From Schistosoma mansoni (Eukaryota; Platyhelminthes; Trematoda; Strigeidida; Schistosomatidae): a stretch of 64,000 bases of DNA. Shown here in pieces: positions 12,151 to 24,300 of the stretch. Positions within the stretch are counted from its first letter, which is position 1. The number at the start of each line of letters is the position of its first letter. Where the stretch lies: NCBI RefSeq assembly GCF_000237925.1, contig NC_031502.1:24808696-24872695 (forward strand), written 5' to 3'. The notes under the pieces are model-generated. The model was not told where the DNA came from and ran no database searches. It saw nothing but the letters and a program-made list of their open reading frames with translations. The position numbers and the translations under genes were made by a program.

Positions 12151-15100
12151 AAAACTCAACAATCTCCATAATCTTATACTGGTAATTATGAATTTAGTTC
12201 TACTATTTAATCGGCCAATTTTCTTTGTTCATTACCATTAGACATGAGGGGTACTTTTCGTGAAATCTTTACTCTAATGTTATTTTTATTCACCTTAAAA
12301 AGTTGATTATTAAAATTAATACTAGTGGTGTCTTTGTAATTTATACAAAATAACCATTTACCTATGTACATAATGAACACTCAATTCTTTAGAAATTCCG
12401 CAATATACTAAATATGATTTAATCTTAGGGATGAATTATAAGGTATTTGTGATAATTTCTGTCTGCATACGGCTGGATATTTAGTCCAGTTATTGAAAGA
12501 TCATTGTTGTCTTTGACGCTAACGTGTACCCATTTAATTTCACTTTACAAATTTCTCCTCAGAGCTATAGATCTTGAGATAATTAGATGCCTCAATCCTA
12601 TGAAATCACATCTCATTCTTTTATACTCAGTAGCAGTGGCTTAATAAAACCTACAGTAATATAATGAAGTACGGACTATTAGATATACAGTAATGTGGCT
12701 TCCGGTTTTGTTTCTTAGCCAGTTTTTTCGAAGTTCATATTATTACTTTAGGTATACACCCTGGAAATATAATAAAACCACATTAGTTAATAATTATCGA
12801 GCTTCAGTAAAAATTCATTTGTGACAATTTGTGGGATAGAATTTTATGGAAGGGTAAATAACAAGGAAAAAAAAATGATATGACTTGTAAGAATTAACCC
12901 TGATAATTAGACTGGTGAATGGTAACATAAAATGTTTATGCTACAATCATTAACATTACTGATCGATTCCAGTTAAGCATATTTCCTAGTTAAATATTCT
13001 ATGCATAAATTTTGTTAGAAATAAAGGATTCTCCTTGATTACCATTTCTATATTTTTAATATCCTCTCGTTGGAGACTTTCCGTCAAAAATTTGATTTTG
13101 ATGGGGAGTCGTTACTCAACCACATCATTCTCATGAATTTACCCAGTCGATCACATATCAACACAGCCCACACAACCTCGATCCGTAAAGATAAAACATG
13201 ATAGTTCAAAGGCACCAAACGATGAATGTGTTTGAACTATAAACTAGGATCAATTCACTGGACTAATATCTATTGTATTTGTTGGCTAATCCCCGAAAGT
13301 TGTTAGAGAGTACTTGTCATGAATTCACTTAAAATTCATCCCGGTATTTTACAGTTTCAAACCTACTGAGTATTAAATCGATAACAGTTCAGGATAAAAA
13401 CTGTTATAGAATCTACCGATTCGTAGTTTTGAATATCTATCGTCATAGTTAATGTGTGACTTATCAACAAAATCCTTGTTATGGGAATTGACTAAAATAC
13501 ATTTACTGAGTACAAACATTTCTCTAACATAGGGGAGAGAAATAATTCATCCACAAAATTGATAGTCTGAAAGAACATAGATAACGAAAATCGTTTAATT
13601 CCAATACATATTACTTGAATACAATGTCTGAAAGAAATTTAATAACAGGGCTAACAAAATAACCAATCGTAAATTCGACAGGTATTCATTTTATTATTTG
13701 ACAGTGTGTCTTTTTCATAATGGACATTGGATACTTTAAATCTAAGCAGAAAATGTCTACCTCTAAAGTTTTGATAATATTCAAATCTGATTGGCCAGTT
13801 TTCGCAATAGGTATGCCCATAATTTCTTGGATAGAAATCAGTTGATGAGAAACATTATAATAAAAAATAGTTATTAATTTGGTCCGACAATTCTTGTGGA
13901 TTATTTTTATAGAAAATCAACTTGTGTATTCTTATTAACATCTTTGGGATAACAAAATCCTAGACTATCCTAATTGAAAAGTCTCAATGAAGATCAGCTT
14001 TCATGTGAGTGTCCATCGTGTTAAATATAAATTTTTGTCAACATGAATTTAATTAATAAACTATTAAGTTAAGGAGGCTAACCCTTTCCTCACCAATCCC
14101 ACTTATTATTGCAACTACAAATTTCAATAAGAAGTTATTAAATTATCTGCTAATCAAATGAATACTAGGATAAAGTTGTTTAATGATTAGTACTACTCAC
14201 AGAATTAGGCCTTTTTTCATGTATTCCATTTAAATAAAGAACATTTTACAAAATCCAGATGATAAATATTTAAATGTAATGGGTTTTGAGTCAATAAGTG
14301 GATAGATATAGTGTCACCTGATCAACGTTATACTTGTTTTAGTTGGTCAGCTCATTCTTAAACATGACTATGAACAATGCATTCTTGGAGAGTAATTCTT
14401 TAGAGTTAACAGCGCCTTACTGTACTGATATTGGATTTTAAAAATAAACACGCCTAGTTTTGATCGCGATGCATAACTATATTTTCGTCATCAAAAAAAT
14501 GTTTTTTATACCCTTCAATCGTATTTGAAAAGAATAGTGTCGATCCTTGAGGGATTCACTGGTTCTGTCGAAACTTTATATTTTCTCTTGCGGTAATACC
14601 TCTAAATAGTTCCGTAGTTACAGTTTGAGGATGTTGGTAATAGGAATGTTCAGAAAATTAATACCTTCCTCATATAGGAACAATATACCTCGAGAGCAAG
14701 ACATCTGCAGGCGAAATATTGGTTGAAATATTTATGAATAACACAAGACTTGGACTCGGTTGAGATATTCGATTTCTTTACAGTTTCTCCTCTTTCCATG
14801 ATATATATATATAATTTCTAGGATGCATGACACTTTTGTTGAACGGTTTTGAAAATTCGATGATTCAGTGAATTTTTTGTTGTCAAATGTCAAGTTATTT
14901 ATGTAATCGTGACTGTAATTACTTCATTTCCTCAACTGTTAACTATCTTATAAAGTATTTAGACAATCATATCATCTACACCCTAATGTAGAATGTTATG
15001 GTTAACGACTAGTAATGTTATTACTCAGTAGTAATTATTTTAGAAGTTCAAGACTTCTTAGTGTAAATCAATATTTTTATTCCGCGGTATCCTTTAGGAA

Positions 15101-16690
15101 TACGAGTATTAGTATTATATTGAAGAATACTGACGGTTACCAAAATGAGCCTTTTATTACTTTTCACATAACTAAAATAGACTGAGTACATAGATGTCAT
15201 TCATTTGAAGTTAATCATGGATCATAATGACAGTGTTTGCTTCTTTGATGCGGTAGTATTCGAACATTTCAGATAAGAACAAAATCCTCATTATAACTTG
15301 CTGATCGTAGACAACTGTATGTCTTAACAACATACAATCACTTCATATTCCTTCTCTTCACCACTCACTTTTTCTCTTAGTCATTCTTCATTATTTACTA
15401 ATTAATAGAATAGTCGGTGTACATGTGGTTCATTATTAACATTTTTCTTTTGAAATAAAGAAATAATAGACAATTATTGAATATTTATAAGAAATGAAAT
15501 ACATCTATTACGTGATACCGGAATGGATCAATTGACGAATAGATGTCACTAAAGATTTTTAGTACCTTTGACCTATTTGGAACTTATTATTTTGATGAAA
15601 CTTGTAGAGACTGTGTATAAATTAAGGTTATAAGTAGAAAATGTAATTGGTATAATATGGGCATTAGAAAAAGTACAGTTCAGTCAAATTTGTCTAGTTT
15701 TTTTTTAAAATCTGGATTGTTTCGCAAATTCATTTAACAAAAGAAACAAATAATTGATTTCATAGGATACAAAACTATTTCTTTCTAATAAGCAACCATT
15801 AATAATGAAGCCAAAAATCAAAATAATCTTATTTCTAGAGTCCGAGTAGTTGAATAGTTCAGCTCTTGATAAACCTTATTCACCGATCGTTTAAGCCATT
15901 AATTGATAATTATTAGTTAGGAACGTAAGACCAAAAGTTTAAATACCCTTATCTTAAGTATGCACCATAAGTTTTAGTCGAGATTCAACACACAATCTTC
16001 TATTAAACTGATACCAATTCTTGATGACATCGGTTATTGAATTAACCAAGTAAGAAACAACTAATTGTAAGGAATGATTACATTCATTTTAACAGGTTGA
16101 AATCATGAGGAACCGTAATATACTGTCAACTAAATAAGAAGTAGTCAAAGAACCATTTGTAATCTGTTATAAAATAATAATAATAATAATAATAACATTT
16201 AGTAGCTTGAAATATCATGATTATCCCTATTATCGGTCTAAAATACAGATAATTATCATGTATGCCAGTGATCTATTGGCAACATCCGGTAGATAAAGCA
16301 TACACAACTACCAAGTTTAGTAGTTCACATTAGGCCTCTCTCCTTTTTCTGACGAGTCTAGAATATAAAAAGAAAGTATATCTTTGATTTAAATAATTTC
16401 TCACAGTCCACTTAACTCAAATATCTCGTGTTGTATTTTTCTTTTATTTGTAGGTTTAATTTGAATGGTTCACAGTGAACTACTTGTTTACCTGAATCCA
16501 TTTAATCTGCTCAAGCAAAAGTAAAAAGTTCAAAAGAAATATAAAGACACCTATGTTAAAAGTTTAATTAATTTTGTAACTGCTTTGTGACAAAAATAAA
16601 TACAGTAAATTATTCGACGCCAGAATCTCCATCATAATATACTTCGAATGAAATCTTTCAGAATTTCACAAGACCTATAACAATTAAAAG
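12151..16690. other. Upstream region of the GATA gene, no gene recognised
   Basis: AT-rich sequence with no recognisable coding exon. A (TAA)n microsatellite lies at 16171-16196. Promoter and 5' UTR elements of the GATA gene may lie here, but I cannot point to any with confidence. Confidence 0.5.
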
Positions 16691-16707
16691 GAGATCCTCC
16701 ATATAAT

Positions 16708-18304
16708 ATGGTTGATTCAAATGCTCTTAGTTCAAAGGAGTATTATCGTTCAGAACTGCAAAATAGGTTATACTTTTCAAATGGTTCAAGTCAAGATATG
16801 AAAATCCCTTATCCATGTACATGTTGCAAACAAAATTCCCCTTCCATATTTTCATCACGATGTGCAGACTGTGATACTCCAGCTATAAACTATAATCTCA
16901 ATTTATCGACAACCAATTTTTCTGATAATAACCCCAACCCATTTTCTCAGTTTACATTTTTATCAAAATCCAAAGATCCATTCTCCAGTGTTTGGAATAA
17001 TGAACAACACAATTTTGTCAATAATAATTCACTTCCGTCTAAAGTCCCGTCTCCCGTTAATTCTTCCCTAACCACTTTAAAATGTGATGAGTTCTCCACG
17101 TCTAAAATTAATTTGAGGAACACTATTGAGTTGTCTACAAATCAACTGGCCATATCAAACGAAGACGATAGCAGATGTGGTGATATGGAGATAATTAATA
17201 ACAAAGGCACTGAAGAAAATAATAATATTAGGAGTTATCATCAAGTCATTCACACTGATAATGCATACCACATGAATCAGTCTAATCCGAATCTTCTTAA
17301 ACTTTTGTCGAACTGTAACCAGTTAGTCAGAAACTCATCAGTTGAAACATTACCATCTTTGTATTCACCGCTACCTTCATTATCATCTGTTAATACACTA
17401 CATCCATTTAACAATCATTTTACAAGATTAGACTCGTTAATGCTAGATAATACTTCAAAATGTCTCAGTGAGAATTATATCACTGAAAAGATGGAAGAAA
17501 ATAATCAAACTAAGAATGAAGATAATAATGTTAATGAAAAGTCCGATGATTATATGGACAGCAAACCAACTTATCCGAATAAAAATTCCTTGTGGATGTC
17601 CAATAATTGCACTGACCCAGATAATACAGTAGGATTTGAAGAACCATTTGATGTCGGTCACACAATGAAAGAAGTGATCAAATCTTCTATTTGTAATTAT
17701 CCTTCAAATATATACAATTCTTCATTATCACTACCAACAGCTTTCCAATCCTCCCTTTCTATTTCACCGACTCATAACTATGAATCATTACAGGTGGAAA
17801 AACCTGCCATAAACTTTGTAAATCATGCTCAGGTTACCACTAATCCTTGCATGATACAACATGACATGCAACATTCAACTTCAGCTAACTATTCATCATC
17901 GTGTTCTTCTTCATCATCGTCATCGTCTGAGCATCAGAAGCAACAACAGCCAAACTATTGTTATCCTCAAACTGACATTGCTTCATACTTACCATCACAA
18001 ATTAATTCGATAGAATGTAGTCATAAATATCAACATAATTTAGCTGATATAACCTCTCCACATCATCAGGAACAACAGCATCGACAGAAAAAATTGTTTA
18101 TTCACTTGCCAACACCAACGGAAACCGTCAAATGGATGCCTAAGCATTTGATGACGATTAATACACAACAGCATCACCAACACCAACGTCAACAACAACT
18201 CACAGACAACCTTCTTGCAAGTGAATCTCACTCAGTAATCAACAAACTTGGCATGGAATATACCTCTCAAGTAACCATAGACAAACAACCTTTGCTTCAT
18301 GAAA
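16708..18304 (+). CDS. GATA gene coding exon 1
   Basis: This exon encodes residues 1-532 plus the first base of codon 533. It ends at the consensus donor GTAAGT (18305), in phase 1. The protein is low-complexity and probably disordered: a Ser run near residue 405, Gln/His-rich stretches near 410 and 490, and many Asn residues. Such regions are typical of transactivation segments. Near the N-terminus lies a Cys cluster (residues 37, 40, 52, 55) that could bind zinc. The open frame runs on past the donor to 18399, so an intron-retaining isoform would end there. Confidence 0.9.
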
Positions 18305-21300
18305 GTAAGTTATGTTATTTATCAAGCATACTTACTCTTGAAATACCAACATTTCCCGTTGGGTATTTCTTTCTTTGGTTTGAGATAGATGTTTATTAAT
18401 CATTAATTAGACCACCTAAATACTTTGTTAAGTGGCTGAATAATATCCTTATTTTTTATTTGCAGGTGAATGTGGGTTAGTGGAAAACGGAGAATATTGA
18501 ATATTTTTCTGTATATATTTAGAACCATTCAGAAGTAAATATCTATAGTTTGTCAGTTCATTGAAAACTAATTATATTAAAGCTAATTAAATGTCCAATG
18601 AAAGTCTACTTCAGAAACGAGCCAAATTAAGTGTTAAAATCTCAAAATCGTAGATATGATTAATAATATCAAATATATGAATAAAGAATCATAGTGAATT
18701 GAACCAGGGTTATAAATACCATACAAAAGATATTCACTTAGTGAAGGGTAAAAAATAAATCCATTCAAGTCACTGGTTCATAACATTTCGAGAAGTTAAA
18801 AAATTCCCAGAACAGTTGCCAGATGATCTTTTGATGTCGATATCTAAAATTTGTTTTTACCAACTGATTCGGGGTAACAAAACTTGTTAAATAAGGTGCC
18901 AAACAAACCCAATAACTCCACTTCTTGTTCATAGACTCGGCGCTAGCGAACATCGATTGTAAAGTATGAAATTACGCTTTCTAGGAATGAAAAACTTGTT
19001 TAGTGTCATTAAATTATCATTTAATACACTCGGAATATCTTGCACCTAACGATACAATGAAACTATACTGGAGGAATTCTAGATTAGAGAATAATCACTA
19101 AAAGGCTGATCGTATATGGATTCCCTTGAGTCAATGTATTTAGAAAAAGTTGGACTAAATTCAAATGTCCCTGGAAAAAGGAGAATAATAATAAAATTTG
19201 AAGGAAATTATCAAATTACATTAAACGATATGTATTCGAAGGCATGTGATAGTTTGAGTTCTACCGAACTCACAGATATAACTTTCTTATATGTGTATCA
19301 GAGTAAGGAAGAAGTAAGGTGTTAAGTGGGTTTGAAAAAATATTCAAGAAATTTCATGATTTTTTAAATTTCTATGACTAGAAAGAAACCTAAGCATTTT
19401 TGAACGTTTTTTTAGCAGATGTTTTCATAATATTGTAAAAGTCTTCTGTCTACTATGTAAATCAATAAAAATGATCTACTCTTCTTTTGATAAAAAAAGA
19501 CGTTAATTCTTGGAGATAAGTATTATATAAACATTATTCGTCGATGGAGTGACCGAGCATTTTGAGGCTCTAGTTTTAGGCACCAATCTGAAGGACCGTG
19601 AGTTCGAACCATATATCCATCAAATCTTTGTAAATCAATAGTTTAAGTGTTAAGAATTTCAACTTTCAGGCACTAATACCCAGGTTTGAACCCCGTTCCA
19701 TCTACTTTTGCTAAGGCATTTGAGTAGTGTCATGAGCCATCAAACCAAGTACGCAGTTCTGTACATAGCAAACGAGTTAGTAATAATATAAACAACCGTT
19801 GTGGGACTTAAAACATTACAAACTTGTTTCATTTCTTCCTGACAGTTCATACTATCTTTTCTTTAGAGTTATGTTTCATGGGCAAGACCAAGGCACATAA
19901 GCCCTGTCATACTTTAAAGTAAAAAAAAAGATCCAAATTTATCACTGGTCTTGAGTTTAATGATTTAAAGGTTTCTTTTTTCATTTAAGTAATACCCGTT
20001 GCCATAATTCAAAGTAAATTAGTAAACAGTGTCAAAATATTGACTTCGTTCACTATTTTGTATTTATCTAAAAAAGGATAATGACTATACCAAAGAAGAG
20101 ACTGGAGGTCAGTATATTCGAGAGCATGTATCCATCCTTTATATCTCTCAAAAGTACACCTTCCAAAATATATGCTGATGATGTCCAAAAAGGCAATGAA
20201 AGCTATACGGGTTAAACATCCAGCTCAGAGAATCCAATATCTACAAAAGCAGTTTAAAACTCAGCAAGGATGGGTTGAGTATTCAGTTATATTAAATGTT
20301 GATTAATTGCCTAATTTTTAAAATCAATATTTACCCAATATTCTTCACTATATTGATTTATATCGGTTATGAAAAGCTGTTTACCAATGTTTAAACACAA
20401 TAAAATATAGCACCATGATAGGCAGTTGTCAGTTACTAATTACTTACTTACTTACTTACGCCTGTTACTCCCAATGGAGCATAGGCCGCCGACCAGCATT
20501 CTCCAACCCACTCTGTCCTGGGCCTTCTTTTCTAGTTCTTTCCAGTTCTTGTTCATTCTTCTCATGTCTGTCTCTATTTCTCGGCGTAATGTGTTCTTTG
20601 GTCTTCCTCTTCTCCTTCGACCTTCAGGATTCCATGTGAAGGCTTGTCTTGTGACACAATTGGGTGATTTCCTCAAAGTGTGCCCAATCTACTTCCAGCG
20701 CTTCTTCCTGATTTCTTCCTCCGCTGGAATCTGGTTTGTTGTCTCCCACAGTAACTTGTTGCTGATAGTGTCTGGCCATCGGATCCGAAGTATCTTGCGT
20801 AGACAGCTGTTAATAAACACTTGTATCTTCTGGATAATGGCTTTCGTAGTTCTCCACGTCTCTGCCCCATACAGAAGAACTGTCTTGACATTTGTATTGA
20901 AAATTCTAACCTTGGTGTTGGTTGACAATTGTTTTGAGCTCCAGATGTTTTTCAGCTGTAGGTATGCTGCTCTTGCTTTGCCGATCCGCGCCCTCACATC
21001 TGCATCTGATCCACCGTGTTCATCAATGATGCTGCCCAGATATGTAAAGATTTCCACATCCTCCAAAGCTTCTCCGTCAAGTGTAATTGGATTGGTGCAT
21101 ATTGTATTGTATCGGAGAGTCTTGCTTTTCCCTTTGTTTATATTGAGACCTACTGCTGCTGAGGCTGCTGCTACACTGGTCGTTTTCTCCTGCATTTGTT
21201 GTTGAGTTTGTGATAGAAGAGCCAGATCATCCGCGAAGTCTAAATCGTCAAGCTGCATCCTGCCTGTCCACTGTATCCCGTGCATTCCTCCAGATGTTGA

Positions 21301-24300
21301 CGTCTTCATAATCCAGTCGATCACCAGGAGAAAGAGAAAGGGTGAGAGTAAGCAACCTTGCCTAACACCGGTCTTTACCTCGAACGAGTCGGTGAGTTGT
21401 CCTCCGTGGACGATTTGGCAGTTTAGTCCATCATAGGAGTTCCGTATGATGTTGACTATCTTCTCAGGCACGCCGTAGTGTCGAAGAAGCTTCCATAGTG
21501 TCGTCCTGTCCACGCTATCAAATGCCTTCTCGTAGTCGATGAAGTTGATGTACAGTGATGAATTCCATTCGATTGATTGTTCCACAATGATACGTAGAGT
21601 TGCGATTTGATCTGTGCACGATCTATCCTTACGAAATCCAGCTTGTTGATCTCGAAGTTGAGCGTTCACGGAATCCTTCATCCTGTTTAACAATACTCTG
21701 TTGAAGACTTTTCCTGGTATTGAGAGGAGAGTGATGCCCCTGTAGTTGTCGCACTTGCTCAGATCGCCTTTCTTTGGTATCTTGATGAGAAGTCCTTCTT
21801 TCCAGTCTGTTGGTACATGTTCTTCGTCCCAAATCTTACTGAAGAGGATGTGGAGTATCTTAGCAGTTGCTGTTACATTTGCTTTCAGTGCCTCTGCCGG
21901 GATGTTGTCTGGTCCCGCTGCTTTGCCACTCTTGATTTGTCTAATGGCCATGCTGATCTCTTCAATTGTTGGTGGGCCAATATCGATTGGGAGGTCTGTG
22001 GGTGCTGCTTCGATGTTGGGTGGGTTCAGTGGAGCTGGTCGATTCAAGAGTTCCTTGAAGTGTTCTACCCACCTGTTTCGTTGTTCTTCAATATCGTTGA
22101 TTACTTTGCCTTCCTTGTTTTTTCACTGGTCTTTCTGGTTGACGGTAATTCCCAGCAAGTTTCTTTGTTGTATCATACAGTTGTCTCATGTTTCCTTCTC
22201 TTGCAGCCTTTTCCGCTGTCATCGCTAAATCTTCCACATATTTACGTTTGTCGGTCCTGATGCTCCTCTTCACTTGCTTGTTTGCCTCTGTGTATTCGGC
22301 TTGTGCCTTGGCTTTTTCTGCTCTTGTTCGGCTGATATTGATTGCTACCTTCTTGTTCCTCCTTGCTTCAATTTTATCCAGTGTACCAACAGTGATCCAT
22401 TCCTTGTGATGGTGCTTCTTTTGGCCCAGAACCTCCTGACATGTTGAAACGATTGCCTCCTTGATACCTTTCCAGCTGCTCTCTATGGTGGTTCCCTCTC
22501 CATTGAGTAGGTCATGAAAGGCCTCGAACCTGTTGCTGAGGGCTATGTTAAATTCGTTGAGTTTGTCAGCATCTCGAAGAAAGGCCGTGTTAAACTTTTG
22601 TGATGTTGTCCGCGCCATTGTCCAGTGCTTCTTGAGTTTTAGTTTCATCTTGGCGACCAGCAAATGGTGATCGGATGCTATATCAGCTCCTCTTCTGGTT
22701 CTCACATCCTCCATCGTCCTCCTGAACTTTTTGTTGATGCAGACATGGTCGATTTGATTTTGTGTAGTGTGATCCGGTGAAATCCAAGTGGCTTTGTGTA
22801 TGTTTTTGTGTGGGAATATGGTGCCACCTATGACCAGTTTATTGAAGGCACATAGGTTTACAAATCTCTCACCGTTTTCGTTCCTTCCTCCCAGTCCACG
22901 TTGTCCCATGACGTCTTCGTATCCAGTGTTGTCCTTTCCAACCTTGGCATTGAAATCTCCCATTAGAATGGTCAGGTCCTTGGTTGGGCACTTCTCGAAG
23001 ATTGACTGCAGCCTATCGTAGAATTGGTTTTTAGCGTCTTCATCGTAGTCGTTGGTCGGCGCATAACATTGGATGATGTTCATTGTAATGCCCTCTCTCT
23101 TTGTTTTGAAGGAGGCTTTGATGATCCTCGGTCCATGAGATTCCCATCCTATAAGTGCATTTTGTGCTTTTCTAGACAGCATCAGTGCCACTCCTTGTGT
23201 ATGTGGGGCATTTTCTTCTTCATGACCGGAGTATAACAGAAGTTCCCCTGAAGACAGTCGTTGTTGTCCAACCTGCGTCCAATGTGTTTCACTGATTCCA
23301 AGCACTTCCAGGTTGTATTTCCTCATTTCCGCAGAAATTTGGAAGACTCTGCCGGTCTCCCACATTGTCCGGACATTCCATGTACCTATAAAAATTGTCG
23401 CTCTGGTTGTAAGAAGGTGCATCGGCCTCATGACTTCCGAAGGAACTCGGCTTTCATCATGAGACGTCATTTTTCCTTCTACTCCCAGGGCAGAGTTTGA
23501 ATGGTTTGAATGATTTTTTCTGGTTAGCGTTTTTTTAGCGAGTTGATTTTCTACGGGATGGGGTCGCTAACCCCATGCCCAACCCTCCTCCTTTACCCGG
23601 GTTTGGGACCGGCAGTAGCCCCTGGAGGAGCTACAGGCGGAGTTGTCAGTTACTAATATTTTATAGTATATATATATGCCTTTTAATATTTTATCATGCG
23701 TATTGTTGTGTTTGTAATCGTAAATATTTGTAATAAGGAGAGTAGATATTGTTAGTACTGATCCTGGTTATACTTTTCAAATTTGATAACACATCAAGTC
23801 GTCAGCGTATAAATGCATATGTATACATATCGGATGTTATCAAAATAAGCATTTTGTGTACTGGTGGGACTTATGCAGTTGTTTACTTGAAATTGACTGT
23901 AGTCTCATAAACACATACTTTTTTATCACTGTTAATATGATTTTCTCTCTGTGTATTCTTTCTAGCCTTTTTTATATAGTTGCTTAGTTCTGAGATGTTT
24001 CGTAACTAAATTCAGCTTCTTACTAAACAGAAATTTACGTGTTATCAAAAACAAAGTTATACTAAGTGAAATCATGAGCTTATCGATGTTAGACCACAAC
24101 TGAAAATCTGGAAGTATTGGAAGACTGTTTCCTCCTAATGTGAGGCTCTTCAGCAGTGTGCATTCACGATTTCACACGCGGGGCTCGAACCCACAACCTT
24201 CAGTCTTGAGCTACTCCAGTGAGACCAATCTTAAGGAAATACAATATTAAATCTACTTGTTTAATATCATACTACAGGATCCCTTTATTGTAATTTCCAG

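Noticed and set aside
16171-16196. Regulatory repeat upstream of the GATA start
   Set aside because: It is a simple TAA microsatellite with no evidence for function.
20426-21205. Open frame of 259 codons on the + strand
   Set aside because: It is the antisense shadow of the RTE reverse transcriptase on the - strand.
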